From the NCBI GenBank assembly GCA_003525075.1, contig DQFO01000002.1, positions 1 to 22,774 of the forward strand: a stretch of DNA of 22,774 nucleotides, read 5' to 3'. The DNA comes from Clostridiales bacterium. Its GTDB lineage: Bacteria > Bacillota > Clostridia > TANB77 > CAG-508. Positions within the stretch are counted from its first letter, which is position 1; every line of letters starts with the position of its first letter. Both the position numbers and the translations under genes were made by a program. This document shows positions 7,582-14,509 of this stretch, in pieces. The notes under the pieces were generated by a model. That model made no database searches. It saw only the letters and a list, made by a program, of their open reading frames with translations, and was not told the origin of the DNA.

Positions 7582-8929
7582 TTGGATTTCAAATATTTTG
7601 TTTTCACAAAATGAGAATATTATTCATTTTATTTTAATACCTGCATGTTTTATCGAATCAGCATTTTTATATACTATTTTAATGAGCTTATTAAATATGA
7701 ATTTAACTCATAAAAAGAATTTATTATATACATTTTTCTTTTCAATTATTGGAGTAATATTGTATATATTAATTCCTGCACCATTTAATACAATCTTATA
7801 TTATATATTTGTTTGCTTCTTATTAAAATTATTATTAAATGTAAAATTAATGAAAAGTTTTCTAACTATTATAATTTCTTTATTTATAATAGCTTCAATA
7901 AATTTACTTATCCAAAAGCCTTATATGGCGGTACTAAACATAGACAATGATACTTACATGAATACACCAATTTACAGAATATTATATCTTGCTATTTTTT
8001 ACTTTTTATTATTTGGAACAAATAAAATTATCAAAAAAGTAAAAAAGACTGATTTTTCAATTGAACCATTAGATGTATTAGATAAACAAACTTTTGTTAC
8101 TATTTATCACTATATTGGATTTGCATTTTTATGCTTAATTATTGAGTTACTATTGACCGCTTTTTATATTGATAAAATACCTGTAGCTGTTACTATATTT
8201 AATTTTTGTTTGATTTTTTCTATCTTTTTATTAAGTTTATTTATTCTTTCTCGTGTAATAACTCTTGAAACAACTAAAAAGAGTCTTCAAAGTGCTGAAG
8301 AATATAATAAATCTCTAACTATTTTATATGATGAAGTAAAAGGATTTAATCATGATTTCAAAAACATTGTTTCTGCAATAGATGGTTACATTTGTACAAA
8401 TAATATTGATGGATTAAAAAAATATATTGATGAAGTTAAAGAAGATTGTAAACTTACTAATAATTTATCTATTTTAAATCCAAGAATAATAAATGAACCA
8501 GGAATTTACAGTCTTTTAAATAATAAATACTTTAAAGCAACAAATGCAGGAATAAAATTTGATTTAGAATTTTTTCTTGATCTAACTTCTTTAAAAGTAA
8601 ATAATTATAAATTTTCAAGAGTTATTGGCATTTTATTAGATAATGCAATAGAAGAAGCAGAAAAATGTGACGAGAAAATTATTAGAGTATCTTTTAGGAG
8701 AGAAGAAAAAAATCACAGAGCTATTATAAAAATAGAAAACACTTACACTAATAAAGATGTAAACATTGATGATATATTTAAAAAAGGATTCTCAGGAAAA
8801 GAAAATCACTCTGGAATTGGACTATGGGAAGTTAGAAAATATATAAAAAACAGAAAAAATTCTGATTTATTTACATCAAAAAATGATAAGTTCTTTTCTC
8901 AAGAACTTACAATATATGATACTAAATAA
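7565..8929 (+). CDS. GHKL sensor histidine kinase (AgrC-like)
   Basis: A membrane receptor kinase of the AgrC type (HPK10, GHKL ATPase). About residues 15-235 hold some six to seven hydrophobic helices forming the peptide-sensing module. The cytoplasmic part has the dimerisation and phosphotransfer helix with His263 in 'FNHDFKNIVSAIDG', the N box 'LLDNAIEEAE' (Asn360) and the G box 'HSGIGLWEVRKYI' near the C-terminus. The length of 454 is normal. The start is the ATG at 7565, 8 bases after GGAGGTG, inside the end of the regulator gene. Its stop codon merges with the shared terminator hairpin. The likely ligand is the thiolactone peptide made from the agrD product encoded convergently at 9006-9125. 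Confidence 0.9.
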   Translation: MTQFLNWISNILFSQNENIIHFILIPACFIESAFLYTILMSLLNMNLTHKKNLLYTFFFSIIGVILYILIPAPFNTILYYIFVCFLLKLLLNVKLMKSFLTIIISLFIIASINLLIQKPYMAVLNIDNDTYMNTPIYRILYLAIFYFLLFGTNKIIKKVKKTDFSIEPLDVLDKQTFVTIYHYIGFAFLCLIIELLLTAFYIDKIPVAVTIFNFCLIFSIFLLSLFILSRVITLETTKKSLQSAEEYNKSLTILYDEVKGFNHDFKNIVSAIDGYICTNNIDGLKKYIDEVKEDCKLTNNLSILNPRIINEPGIYSLLNNKYFKATNAGIKFDLEFFLDLTSLKVNNYKFSRVIGILLDNAIEEAEKCDEKIIRVSFRREEKNHRAIIKIENTYTNKDVNIDDIFKKGFSGKENHSGIGLWEVRKYIKNRKNSDLFTSKNDKFFSQELTIYDTK

Positions 8930-8957
8930 AAAGTGAGTTATAATTAACCCACTTTTT
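8928..8957. terminator. Shared bidirectional terminator between kinase gene and agrD
   Basis: Arms AAAAAGTG (8928-8935) and CACTTTTT (8950-8957), extended by GTT/AAC with one mismatch, loop of 6. T-runs exist in both directions, so it can end both the plus-strand kinase transcript and the minus-strand agrBD transcript. Confidence 0.8.
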
Positions 8958-9005
8958 ATTTTTTGAATTGAATTTATAATGTTTAAGAAATAACATCTTT
9001 TTTTA

Positions 9006-9125
9006 TTAGTCCTTTTTTATTAATGATGCTGGTATTTTTGGTTGATGTCCCCACCATAATATAGCACAAGCTGTATTTGTTGATTTTGCATATTTCTCAG
9101 CTAATTTTGCTAAAAATTTTATCAT
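9006..9125 (-). CDS. agrD: AgrD-like cyclic lactone autoinducer pre-peptide
   Basis: A 39-residue open frame recognisable as an AgrD pro-peptide. It has an amphipathic N-terminal leader (residues 1-14, 'MIKFLAKLAEKYAK'), a small-residue segment 'STNTA', Cys20 as the thiolactone nucleophile, an aromatic core 'CAILWWG' and the conserved C-terminal recognition tail 'HQPKIPASL' followed by a basic end. The ATG has AAGGGGGAA about 8 bases upstream. It follows agrB by 74 bases on the same strand, as expected for the substrate of AgrB, which removes the tail and closes the ring; the mature peptide should be sensed by the kinase at 7565. Seven residues run from Cys20 to the HQPK tail, where many AgrD proteins have about five, so the ring or the cleavage site may differ. 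Confidence 0.9.
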   Translation of the reverse strand: MIKFLAKLAEKYAKSTNTACAILWWGHQPKIPASLIKKD

Positions 9126-9199
9126 GGAAAATTCCCCCTTTTTAGTGATTTTTTATAATATAAAAATGTTGCTAGCCTAACACTTTTACATCATACCAT

Positions 9200-9811
9200 T
9201 TAACTTTCTGCATATATTTCATGCCCATACTTATTGTGCGTAACTCTATATGCAATTCTTGTAATTGTCAATGTTTGTATAAAATCTCCAAATATTATAA
9301 TTCCTGATATTGTTGTATTTTTAATAAATATAGCAATTAAAATTTCACTAGTTATTATAATATATGAAAGAATTTGTTTTTGCTTCCTTTCTTTTTTTCT
9401 TAAAATAGGTAAATTTTCAGTATCTGCTGGTGCATATAGTTTTATCATTATCATGCAAAATATCCATATAGCTATAGCTAACATAATTTTTACATTTCCT
9501 GTTAAAACAATATATTTTCCTAATAATGAAGAACCACTATATAATAATAATGTATATATAATACAACCTATATGTGTTTTCATATGTACCCCTCCAGATA
9601 CACATCTATATGGTGCGATTATTAAAATTGATATTACTGTAAATTTAAAAATTCCAAGAATATATGCAATTATTAAAATTATTATACCTTTTGGAAGCTC
9701 ACCTATTATATTTTGTAATCCATACATTATTACTTCTGCTCTCTCGTCATCTACTTCAGGCATTTCTTTTCTAATCTTTTTAGTTAAATATGCACAAAAT
9801 TTATCTATCAT
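9200..9811 (-). CDS. agrB: AgrB-like autoinducer-processing membrane protease
   Basis: An integral membrane cysteine endopeptidase that cleaves the C-terminal tail of AgrD and forms the thiolactone. The catalytic pair is seen in 'RCVSGGVHMKTHIGC': His76 and Cys83, with the family spacing of 7. Several hydrophobic helices follow (about residues 39-67, 81-104, 107-125 and 150-190), and 'YAPADTENLPI' (about 127-137) is the conserved cytoplasmic loop. I choose the ATG at 9811 rather than the in-frame one at 9865 because AGGAG lies 8 bases before it and the protein then begins 'MIDKFCAYLTKKI' with the usual length (203). It is transcribed with agrD. It converges on the regulator/kinase operon instead of sharing an agrBDCA operon. 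Confidence 0.93.
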   Translation of the reverse strand: MIDKFCAYLTKKIRKEMPEVDDERAEVIMYGLQNIIGELPKGIIILIIAYILGIFKFTVISILIIAPYRCVSGGVHMKTHIGCIIYTLLLYSGSSLLGKYIVLTGNVKIMLAIAIWIFCMIMIKLYAPADTENLPILRKKERKQKQILSYIIITSEILIAIFIKNTTISGIIIFGDFIQTLTITRIAYRVTHNKYGHEIYAES

Positions 9812-10030
9812 ACTCTTCTCCTTTTTATGTTTGCTCTTTTCTTTTGTACATATACAATTTACCATAATTTATTTGATTTGTTTTATTTTTTTTACGAAAA
9901 GTGTATTCTAATAAATAAAATCTTATTTCTTTATTTTTGTATATCTTTTTGTATCTGTAAATATAATTTAGCATTTACTTTTTTTACTAAAACAAAAAAA
10001 CTCTTAATTAGTTAACAATTATGATTTTAA
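9812..10030. other. AT-rich region upstream of agrB
   Basis: This is the upstream regulatory region of agrBD; no gene is seen. A short tandem repeat, TTTTTGTATATC (9934-9945) then TTTTTGTATC (9946-9955), is the only direct repeat I noticed. No convincing -35/-10 pair was found, which would fit a promoter that needs the LytTR regulator (inference). An antisense open frame through this region and agrB is a shadow. Confidence 0.4.
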
Positions 10031-10158
10031 AACAAAGCGACGTAGTCGCCCTTTGTTCTCGCCCGATTTGAGTTTTCGACTAAAAGGAAAAAATCTCAAA
10101 AGGCTAGCGATTGTAGCTTTTATATACTAGGAAGTTCAAAGAACTTTCCTAGTATATA
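10031..10158. repeat. Multi-hairpin intergenic element (possible structured RNA or dispersed repeat)
   Basis: Four consecutive hairpins fill 128 bases: 10031-10057 with core GCGAC-gta-GTCGC and flanking AACAAA/TTTGTT arms; 10067-10100 with TTTGAG/CTCAAA arms; 10103-10117 with GCTA/TAGC; and 10121-10158, a 17-bp inverted repeat (TATATACTAGGAAGTTC) with one bulged base. The first half is richer in G+C than its surroundings. No open frame is present. It lies between the AI-2E gene terminator and agrB. Nothing in it matches a riboswitch or tRNA that I know. Confidence 0.5.
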
Positions 10159-10188
10159 AAAAAAGTTCAGGTTAATCTGAACTTTTTT
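10159..10188 (-). terminator. Terminator of the exonuclease III / AI-2E unit
   Basis: A perfect 12-bp stem AAAAAAGTTCAG (10159-10170) / CTGAACTTTTTT (10177-10188) with a 6-base loop that contains the stop codon of the AI-2E gene; on the minus strand it runs into a T-tract. The end of the coding region is thus part of the hairpin. Confidence 0.85.
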
Positions 10189-11311
10189 CTTTTTTTGCTT
10201 CTATCCAATCATTTATAATAATCTTAAATACTGCTGCTACAGGAACTGCTAAAAACATTCCTAAGACTCCAAAATAAGCTCCACCTACTGTTACTGCTAT
10301 AATTACTAATAATGGACTTATTTCTAATGAATCACCAATTATTTTTGGATTGATAATATTTGAATCAATTTGTTGTAATATTATAACAATTAATGCCATC
10401 CAAAATGCCTTTGATAATCCTCCTGTAATTACTGTTATTAATATGCTTAATCCAACAGCAACTATTGCTCCAAAATATGGAATTATATTAAATAATCCTA
10501 TTATAAATCCTAATAATATAGAATATTTAACTCCAATTATACTCATTGCCACTGTAACTAAAATTCCAACTACAACTGCATCTATTAATTGTCCACTTAT
10601 AAATTTAAAAAATATATAATTTGAATTATGTACATATTCACTTATTTTTTTACAAGTTTTTTCTCCAAATATTGCCATTGCTAAATTTTTAAAAAATTCA
10701 ACAATTTGAGTCCTTTGTAATAATATATAAACAGATACTATTATCGTTACAAATACATCAAAGATTCCACTAGCAACACCTAAAGCACCTTTTACATATT
10801 CTGTAATTTTTTCAGGATTAATATATTTTTTTAAATCTATATTTTTAATATTATCTCCTATTTCTTTTATTGTTTCTATTACCTTTTCACTTTTAAAAAA
10901 TGAATCTTCTGGTAATTCATTCAATTTACTTATTGTTGTATTCCAATAATTTTGAAAATTATTTACTAGTTCAACAATACTCTCCGTTACTACAGGTAAT
11001 ATAACATTTACAAGTAATATTATTAATAATATTGTAAATGTAAATGTTATAAAAACACTTAATCCTCTTGCTCTTTTCTTAAAAAACTTTTTTTTCGATT
11101 TTAATAATTTTTTTTCAATTCTTGATGCTGGTATATATAACAAATATGCCATCAATGTTCCTGCTAAGAATGGTGATATTATTCCTACAAATTTTCCTAT
11201 TGCATTTCCTATTGCAGTAAAATTATCAAGAAACTTATAAACTAAAATTATTGCAACTGCTAATAAAAACCAGTACATCCATTTAGAAAAATTCTTTTTT
11301 ACTTCATTCAT
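10172..11311 (-). CDS. AI-2E/PerM family membrane transporter
   Basis: A 379-residue polytopic membrane protein of the AI-2E (PerM/YtvI) family, whose members are exporters or ion antiporters; the name does not prove autoinducer-2 transport. There are two N-terminal membrane helices (about residues 12-30 and 38-60), a third after a basic loop 'KKKFFKKRARGLSVFITFTF' (about 72-107), a soluble segment with 'WNTTISKLNELPED', and a C-terminal cluster with 'GLFNIIPYFGAIVA' and 'NIINPKIIGDSLEISPLLVIIAVTVGG', both family hallmarks. GGAGG lies 6 bases before the ATG. It lies 14 bases downstream of exonuclease III and is co-transcribed with it. The closeness to the agr locus is coincidental as far as the sequence shows. 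Confidence 0.9.
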   Translation of the reverse strand: MNEVKKNFSKWMYWFLLAVAIILVYKFLDNFTAIGNAIGKFVGIISPFLAGTLMAYLLYIPASRIEKKLLKSKKKFFKKRARGLSVFITFTFTILLIILLVNVILPVVTESIVELVNNFQNYWNTTISKLNELPEDSFFKSEKVIETIKEIGDNIKNIDLKKYINPEKITEYVKGALGVASGIFDVFVTIIVSVYILLQRTQIVEFFKNLAMAIFGEKTCKKISEYVHNSNYIFFKFISGQLIDAVVVGILVTVAMSIIGVKYSILLGFIIGLFNIIPYFGAIVAVGLSILITVITGGLSKAFWMALIVIILQQIDSNIINPKIIGDSLEISPLLVIIAVTVGGAYFGVLGMFLAVPVAAVFKIIINDWIEAKKEKSSD

Positions 11312-11325
11312 ATTTCTTCCTCCAA

Positions 11326-12075
11326 CTATTTAATTTCTAATCCAACTGGACAATGATCACTTCCTAATATTTCTGTATATATTGTTGCATCTTTTATATT
11401 TTCTCTAAAATCATTTGATACAATAAAATAATCAATTCTCCACCCTACATTTTTTTCTCTTGCATGTCCCATATATGACCACCAACTATATTCAATTTTT
11501 TCTGGATATAAATATCTATATGAATCTATAAAACCTGCATTTAGTAGTTCCGTCATTTTTTCTCTTTCTTCATTTGTAAATCCTGCATTTCCTTTATTAG
11601 TTTTTGGATTTTTTAAATCTATTTCTTCATGTGCTACATTTAAGTCTCCACACATAATTACTGGTTTCTTTTTATTTAATTCTAATAAATATTTTCTAAT
11701 TTCATCTTCCCATACCATTCTATAATCTAGTCTTTCTAGCTCTCTTTTGGCATTAGGCGTATAATTAGTTACTAAATAAAAATTTTCGAATTCTAGTGTT
11801 ATTATTCTTCCTTCTTTATCATGTTCTTCTATTCCAATTCCATATGTTACATTTACTGGTTGTTTTTTAGTAAATATTGCTGTTCCTGAATATCCTTTTC
11901 TTTCTGCACTATTCCAATAACTTGTATATCCTTCAAATTCTAGATTAATTTGTTCTGGCTGACATTTTGTTTCTTGTAAACAAAATATATCTGCATTTAC
12001 TTCTTTAAAAAAATCCGAAAAGCCTTTATTTAAACATGCCCTTATTCCGTTAACATTCCATGATATTAATTTCAT
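11326..12075 (-). CDS. xth: Exodeoxyribonuclease III / AP endonuclease
   Basis: A base-excision-repair enzyme that incises DNA at abasic sites and has 3'-5' exonuclease activity; cytoplasmic. The exonuclease-endonuclease-phosphatase fold motifs are all in place: 'SWNVNGIRA' (Asn7), 'LQETK' with metal-binding Glu35, Tyr104 in 'TNYTPN', 'CGDLNVAHEEIDL' with Asp143 and Asn145, 'GWRIDYFIVS', and the terminal 'GSDHCPV' with Asp240/His241. The length of 249 is normal. AGGAGG precedes the ATG by 6 bases. It is first in a two-gene unit with the AI-2E gene and is driven by an extended -10 promoter at 12097-12105. Confidence 0.96.
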   Translation of the reverse strand: MKLISWNVNGIRACLNKGFSDFFKEVNADIFCLQETKCQPEQINLEFEGYTSYWNSAERKGYSGTAIFTKKQPVNVTYGIGIEEHDKEGRIITLEFENFYLVTNYTPNAKRELERLDYRMVWEDEIRKYLLELNKKKPVIMCGDLNVAHEEIDLKNPKTNKGNAGFTNEEREKMTELLNAGFIDSYRYLYPEKIEYSWWSYMGHAREKNVGWRIDYFIVSNDFRENIKDATIYTEILGSDHCPVGLEIK

Positions 12076-12096
12076 TTGACTCCTCCTACATACAGG

Positions 12097-12105
12097 ATTA
12101 TAACA
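12097..12105 (-). promoter_or_regulatory. Extended -10 promoter of the exonuclease III unit
   Basis: On the minus strand TGTTATAAT, a perfect -10 with the TGn extension, about 21 bases before the ATG. There is no good -35, which extended -10 promoters can do without. The leader would be very short but still includes the AGGAGG. Confidence 0.6.
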
Positions 12106-12202
12106 TATAATTTTACAAAAAGAAAGTTTTATTGTTAATAATAAGATTTTATTAATATCAACCTATGCCAATAAAAATTTTCATATTTTTTTATTAAAAG
12201 TA

Positions 12203-12231
12203 TTGAAATTTTATAAAATGTATGTTATTAT
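12203..12231 (+). promoter_or_regulatory. Promoter of tRNA-Pro
   Basis: TTGAAA (12203-12208), 17-base spacer, TATTAT (12226-12231), 18 bases before the tRNA. It is divergent from the exonuclease III promoter; the AT-rich 100 bases between them show nothing else. Confidence 0.7.
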
Positions 12232-12249
12232 ATATAAGCATTTGGAAAT

Positions 12250-12325
12250 CGAGGCGTAGCGCAGTTGGTAGCGCGCGTGGTTTGGGACCATGAGGTCGCA
12301 GGTTCGATCCCTGTCGCCTCGACCA
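12250..12325 (+). tRNA. tRNA-Pro (anticodon TGG)
   Basis: A complete 76-base cloverleaf. The acceptor stem CGAGGCG pairs perfectly with CGCCTCG. The D arm is GCGC-AGTTGGTA-GCGC, the anticodon loop TTTGGGA presents TGG, and the T arm has GGTTCGATCC. The discriminator is A and the CCA end is encoded. It reads proline CCA and probably other CCN codons. It stands alone with its own promoter and terminator. Confidence 0.97.
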
Positions 12326-12330
12326 TATTT

Positions 12331-12362
12331 AAACAGTAAATTCAATTTACTGTTTATTTTTT
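12331..12362 (+). terminator. Terminator of tRNA-Pro
   Basis: Stem AAACAGTAAA (12331-12340) / TTTACTGTTT (12346-12355), loop of 5, then ATTTTTTT. It starts 6 bases after the tRNA. Confidence 0.8.
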
Positions 12363-12367
12363 TGTCC

Positions 12368-12411
12368 AAAAGAGCTCCCCACTATATATAAATCATAGGG
12401 GGAGCTCTTTT
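12368..12411. terminator. Strong hairpin between tRNA-Pro and the MYG1 gene
   Basis: A 13-bp perfect stem AAAAGAGCTCCCC (12368-12380) / GGGGAGCTCTTTT (12399-12411) with an 18-base loop. T-runs on both sides allow terminator function in either direction. It is G+C-richer than the other terminators here and is not needed for either neighbour, since each has its own hairpin. Confidence 0.6.
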
Positions 12412-12424
12412 CTAAAACAAAAAT

Positions 12425-12458
12425 AGAGTAAAAAGGCTTATTGAAACCTTTTTACTCT
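12425..12458 (-). terminator. Terminator of the MYG1 gene
   Basis: A 12-bp perfect stem AGAGTAAAAAGG (12425-12436) / CCTTTTTACTCT (12447-12458), loop of 10, followed on the minus strand by ATTTTTGTTTT. It starts a few bases after the stop codon at 12465. Confidence 0.85.
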
Positions 12459-12464
12459 GTTCAT

Positions 12465-13388
12465 TTAAGAGGCTATTGCTAGTTGAGCCATTTTTATAGC
12501 ATCTTGGATTGTTTTAGCACTTCCGACAAATCCGCCATCATGACAAAAAATTGCAGTATTTACTCCAGTAATCTTTTGCAATTCTTTTCCTTTTAAACCA
12601 CACCATTCTTCAGGAACTGGCTTCATAGGAATGCGTTTTTTCAAATCTGTCGTAACAGTCTGCCAATTGTATCCACCTCTAAGAGAAGGATAAATCACAA
12701 ACCAGATATCCATTGCCTTTGGATTAGTCGACAGGTACAAATACCTTTGCCATGGAACAAAACGCTGTAAAACCATAATGTGATCAGAAGATTGTTCAAT
12801 TGCTTCTTTAACAAACTTCTTGGCTTTGCACGTTGAAACAGACTTCTTAACAATGTTCCAAAGAATTTCTCTTGCTATGTTACAAGCATTTAAAAAAGCT
12901 TCATCATAATCTGTTTCATCATCCCACGTAGGATTATAATTCGAAATCATTTGGCAAATTGACATTGCCGCAACTTCCTGGGAACTAGTGTTGTTAACGC
13001 CATTATCTGTTGCATCAATGCCTTGAATTAACATTTTATCAACAGAATTCCATACCTCATACAGATTCGTATTAGGAAAATGTTTTTTTATTGCTTCATA
13101 TCCAAAATCTCTCCAAATAAGACCTGCTGCTGCATATGGTACTCCAATCTTGCTTCCATTTTTTCTGGCACCATTTCCTCCTTTTTGATGATGATCCCAT
13201 TTTCCACCACCAATGTCGTAAACAATAACGTTAGAATTTAACTTCTCTGGTACTTCGAGAACCCGGCATACAGTTACATCTCCAAAAACTTTTTCCAGAA
13301 TGACTGTAGCCATCACATCATCAGCGTGGAATACACCTCCATGAGTGATAAGATTAGCCTTTTGAATACTATTTGTTGTTCTTATCAT
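12465..13388 (-). CDS. MYG1 / UPF0160 family metal-dependent hydrolase
   Basis: A 307-residue member of the MYG1 (UPF0160) family, DHH-like metal-dependent proteins; the eukaryotic member is described as a 3'-5' RNA exonuclease, and bacterial roles are unclear. Metal-binding motifs are 'THGGVFHADD' (His16, His21, Asp23, Asp24) and 'VYDIGGGKWDHHQKGG' (Asp58, Asp65, His66, His67). The C-terminal half has 'VPWQRYLYLSTNPKAMDIWFVIYPS' and 'FCHDGGFVGSAKT'. I choose the ATG at 13388 over the one at 13412 because GGAGG lies 6 bases before it. It is monocistronic, with its own promoter and terminator. Base composition differs: the 60 bases at 12481 are 40% G+C while a comparable line in ldcA has 25%, and Cys/Trp-containing codons are less A/T-biased, suggesting recent transfer (inference). 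Confidence 0.9.
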   Translation of the reverse strand: MIRTTNSIQKANLITHGGVFHADDVMATVILEKVFGDVTVCRVLEVPEKLNSNVIVYDIGGGKWDHHQKGGNGARKNGSKIGVPYAAAGLIWRDFGYEAIKKHFPNTNLYEVWNSVDKMLIQGIDATDNGVNNTSSQEVAAMSICQMISNYNPTWDDETDYDEAFLNACNIAREILWNIVKKSVSTCKAKKFVKEAIEQSSDHIMVLQRFVPWQRYLYLSTNPKAMDIWFVIYPSLRGGYNWQTVTTDLKKRIPMKPVPEEWCGLKGKELQKITGVNTAIFCHDGGFVGSAKTIQDAIKMAQLAIAS

Positions 13389-13433
13389 ACTAACCTCCGT
13401 ATACATGAACAAGTTTATATAGCAGATAACTCC

Positions 13434-13462
13434 ATTATACTACAATTTACATAATTTTGCAA
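13434..13462 (-). promoter_or_regulatory. Sigma-A promoter of the MYG1 gene
   Basis: On the minus strand TTGCAA (13457-13462), 17-base spacer, perfect TATAAT (13434-13439), about 46 bases before the ATG at 13388. Confidence 0.75.
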
Positions 13463-13490
13463 TCATTAATTTATATCTTTATAATAGCAA

Positions 13491-13521
13491 AATGAGAATT
13501 AGAAAATTTCTAATTCTCATT
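13491..13521 (-). terminator. Hairpin after tsf
   Basis: A 15-bp perfect stem AATGAGAATTAGAAA (13491-13505) / TTTCTAATTCTCATT (13507-13521) around one base, so in practice a shorter stem with a 4-5 base loop. It starts 5 bases after the tsf stop; the T-run after it is short (TTTTGC), so it may be a moderate terminator. Confidence 0.7.
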
Positions 13522-13526
13522 AATCA

Positions 13527-14402
13527 TTATTTTAATTGTTTCATAACTTCTTCAGCAAAGTTTTCTTCTTTCTTTTCGATACCTTCACCTGTTTCAAATC
13601 TTGCAAATTCAAGAATTTTTGAATCTTTTAATATATCAGAAACTTTTTTGCTTGGATCTTTAACGAATTCTTGATCTACTAAACAAATTTCTTGATAGAA
13701 TTTGTTAATTCTTCCTAAAACTATTTTTTCAGCAATTGCTTCTGGTTTTCCTTCATTCATTGTTTGAATTTTTAAAATTTCTTTTTCTTTTTCTACTCTT
13801 TCAGCAGGTACTTGATCTCTATCAATAAATTCAGGTCTTGCTGCAGCTATTTGCATACATACATCTTTTGCTAATTCTTTAGTTCCAGATGTCATATTTA
13901 CTAATACTGCAATTTTTCCATCACCATGAATATATTTTTCAATTAATCCATCTGTTGTTTCAAATCTTGCAAATCTTCTTATTGAGATATTCTCTCCAAT
14001 TGTTGCAATTTTTCCAATTAATGCTTCATTAACTGTTTTTCCTTCTTCAAACATTGCTGGTTCTGCTAATAATGCTTCTACTGATTCTGGATTATTTTTT
14101 ACTATTTGTTTTGCAACATCCATTACAAATGTTCTGAATTCTTCATTTTTGGCAACAAAGTCTGTTTCAGAGTTAACTTCAACTATTGCTCCTACTTTTT
14201 CATCTTCTGAAATATATGCTTCTACCATACCTTCAGCAGCAACTCTTCCTGATTTTTTTGCAGCCTTTGTGATTCCTTTTTCACGTAAAAGTTCTGCAGC
14301 TTTTTCTAAATCTCCATCTGTTTCTGTTAAAACTTTTTTGCAGTCCATCATTCCTGCTCCTGTTTTTTCTCTTAATTCTTTAACTAATGCAGCTGTAACC
14401 AT
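13527..14402 (-). CDS. tsf: Translation elongation factor Ts
   Basis: The guanine-nucleotide exchange factor for EF-Tu in the cytoplasm. The N-terminal UBA-like domain (residues 1-45) starts 'MVTAALVKELREKTGAGMMDCKKVL', the family's first signature; the second signature and core contact with EF-Tu, 'EVNSETDFVAKNEEF' (with TDFV), follows at about residues 74-88. The dimerisation/C-terminal domain contains 'AAARPEFIDRDQVP' and 'QEICLVDQEFVKD'. The length of 291 is near normal for Firmicutes. AGGAGG precedes the ATG. It follows rpsB by 107 bases in the conserved rpsB-tsf order and shares its promoter, with a possible partial attenuator between them. Confidence 0.98.
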   Translation of the reverse strand: MVTAALVKELREKTGAGMMDCKKVLTETDGDLEKAAELLREKGITKAAKKSGRVAAEGMVEAYISEDEKVGAIVEVNSETDFVAKNEEFRTFVMDVAKQIVKNNPESVEALLAEPAMFEEGKTVNEALIGKIATIGENISIRRFARFETTDGLIEKYIHGDGKIAVLVNMTSGTKELAKDVCMQIAAARPEFIDRDQVPAERVEKEKEILKIQTMNEGKPEAIAEKIVLGRINKFYQEICLVDQEFVKDPSKKVSDILKDSKILEFARFETGEGIEKKEENFAEEVMKQLK

Positions 14403-14469
14403 TATTTATTCCTCCTTTTAAATTTTAATAATTGTTTATTCCAATTATTATATACATAATTATTAAAAT

Positions 14470-14495
14470 AGAGTAGAGCAGTAGAGCCCCACTCT
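14470..14495 (-). promoter_or_regulatory. Possible attenuator between rpsB and tsf
   Basis: On the minus strand a 7-bp stem AGAGTGG / CTACTCT (one G-U pair) is followed by ATTTTAAT. It lies 15-40 bases after the rpsB stop codon and could lower read-through into tsf. The T-run is interrupted, so full termination is unlikely. Confidence 0.35.
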
Positions 14496-14509
14496 TTTAT
14501 TCTTAATTA

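Noticed and set aside
9234..9911. Plus-strand 225-residue ORF opposite agrB
   Set aside because: agrB on the minus strand has catalytic His/Cys motifs and a ribosome binding site; the other is a hydrophobic mirror frame.
10172..11311. AI-2 transporter forming part of the quorum-sensing system
   Set aside because: The family name is historical; the gene is co-transcribed with exonuclease III and separated from agrB by a strong terminator.
12250..13412. tRNA-Pro as integration site of a mobile element carrying the MYG1 gene
   Set aside because: I found no second copy of the tRNA 3' end in the following kilobase and no integrase gene.
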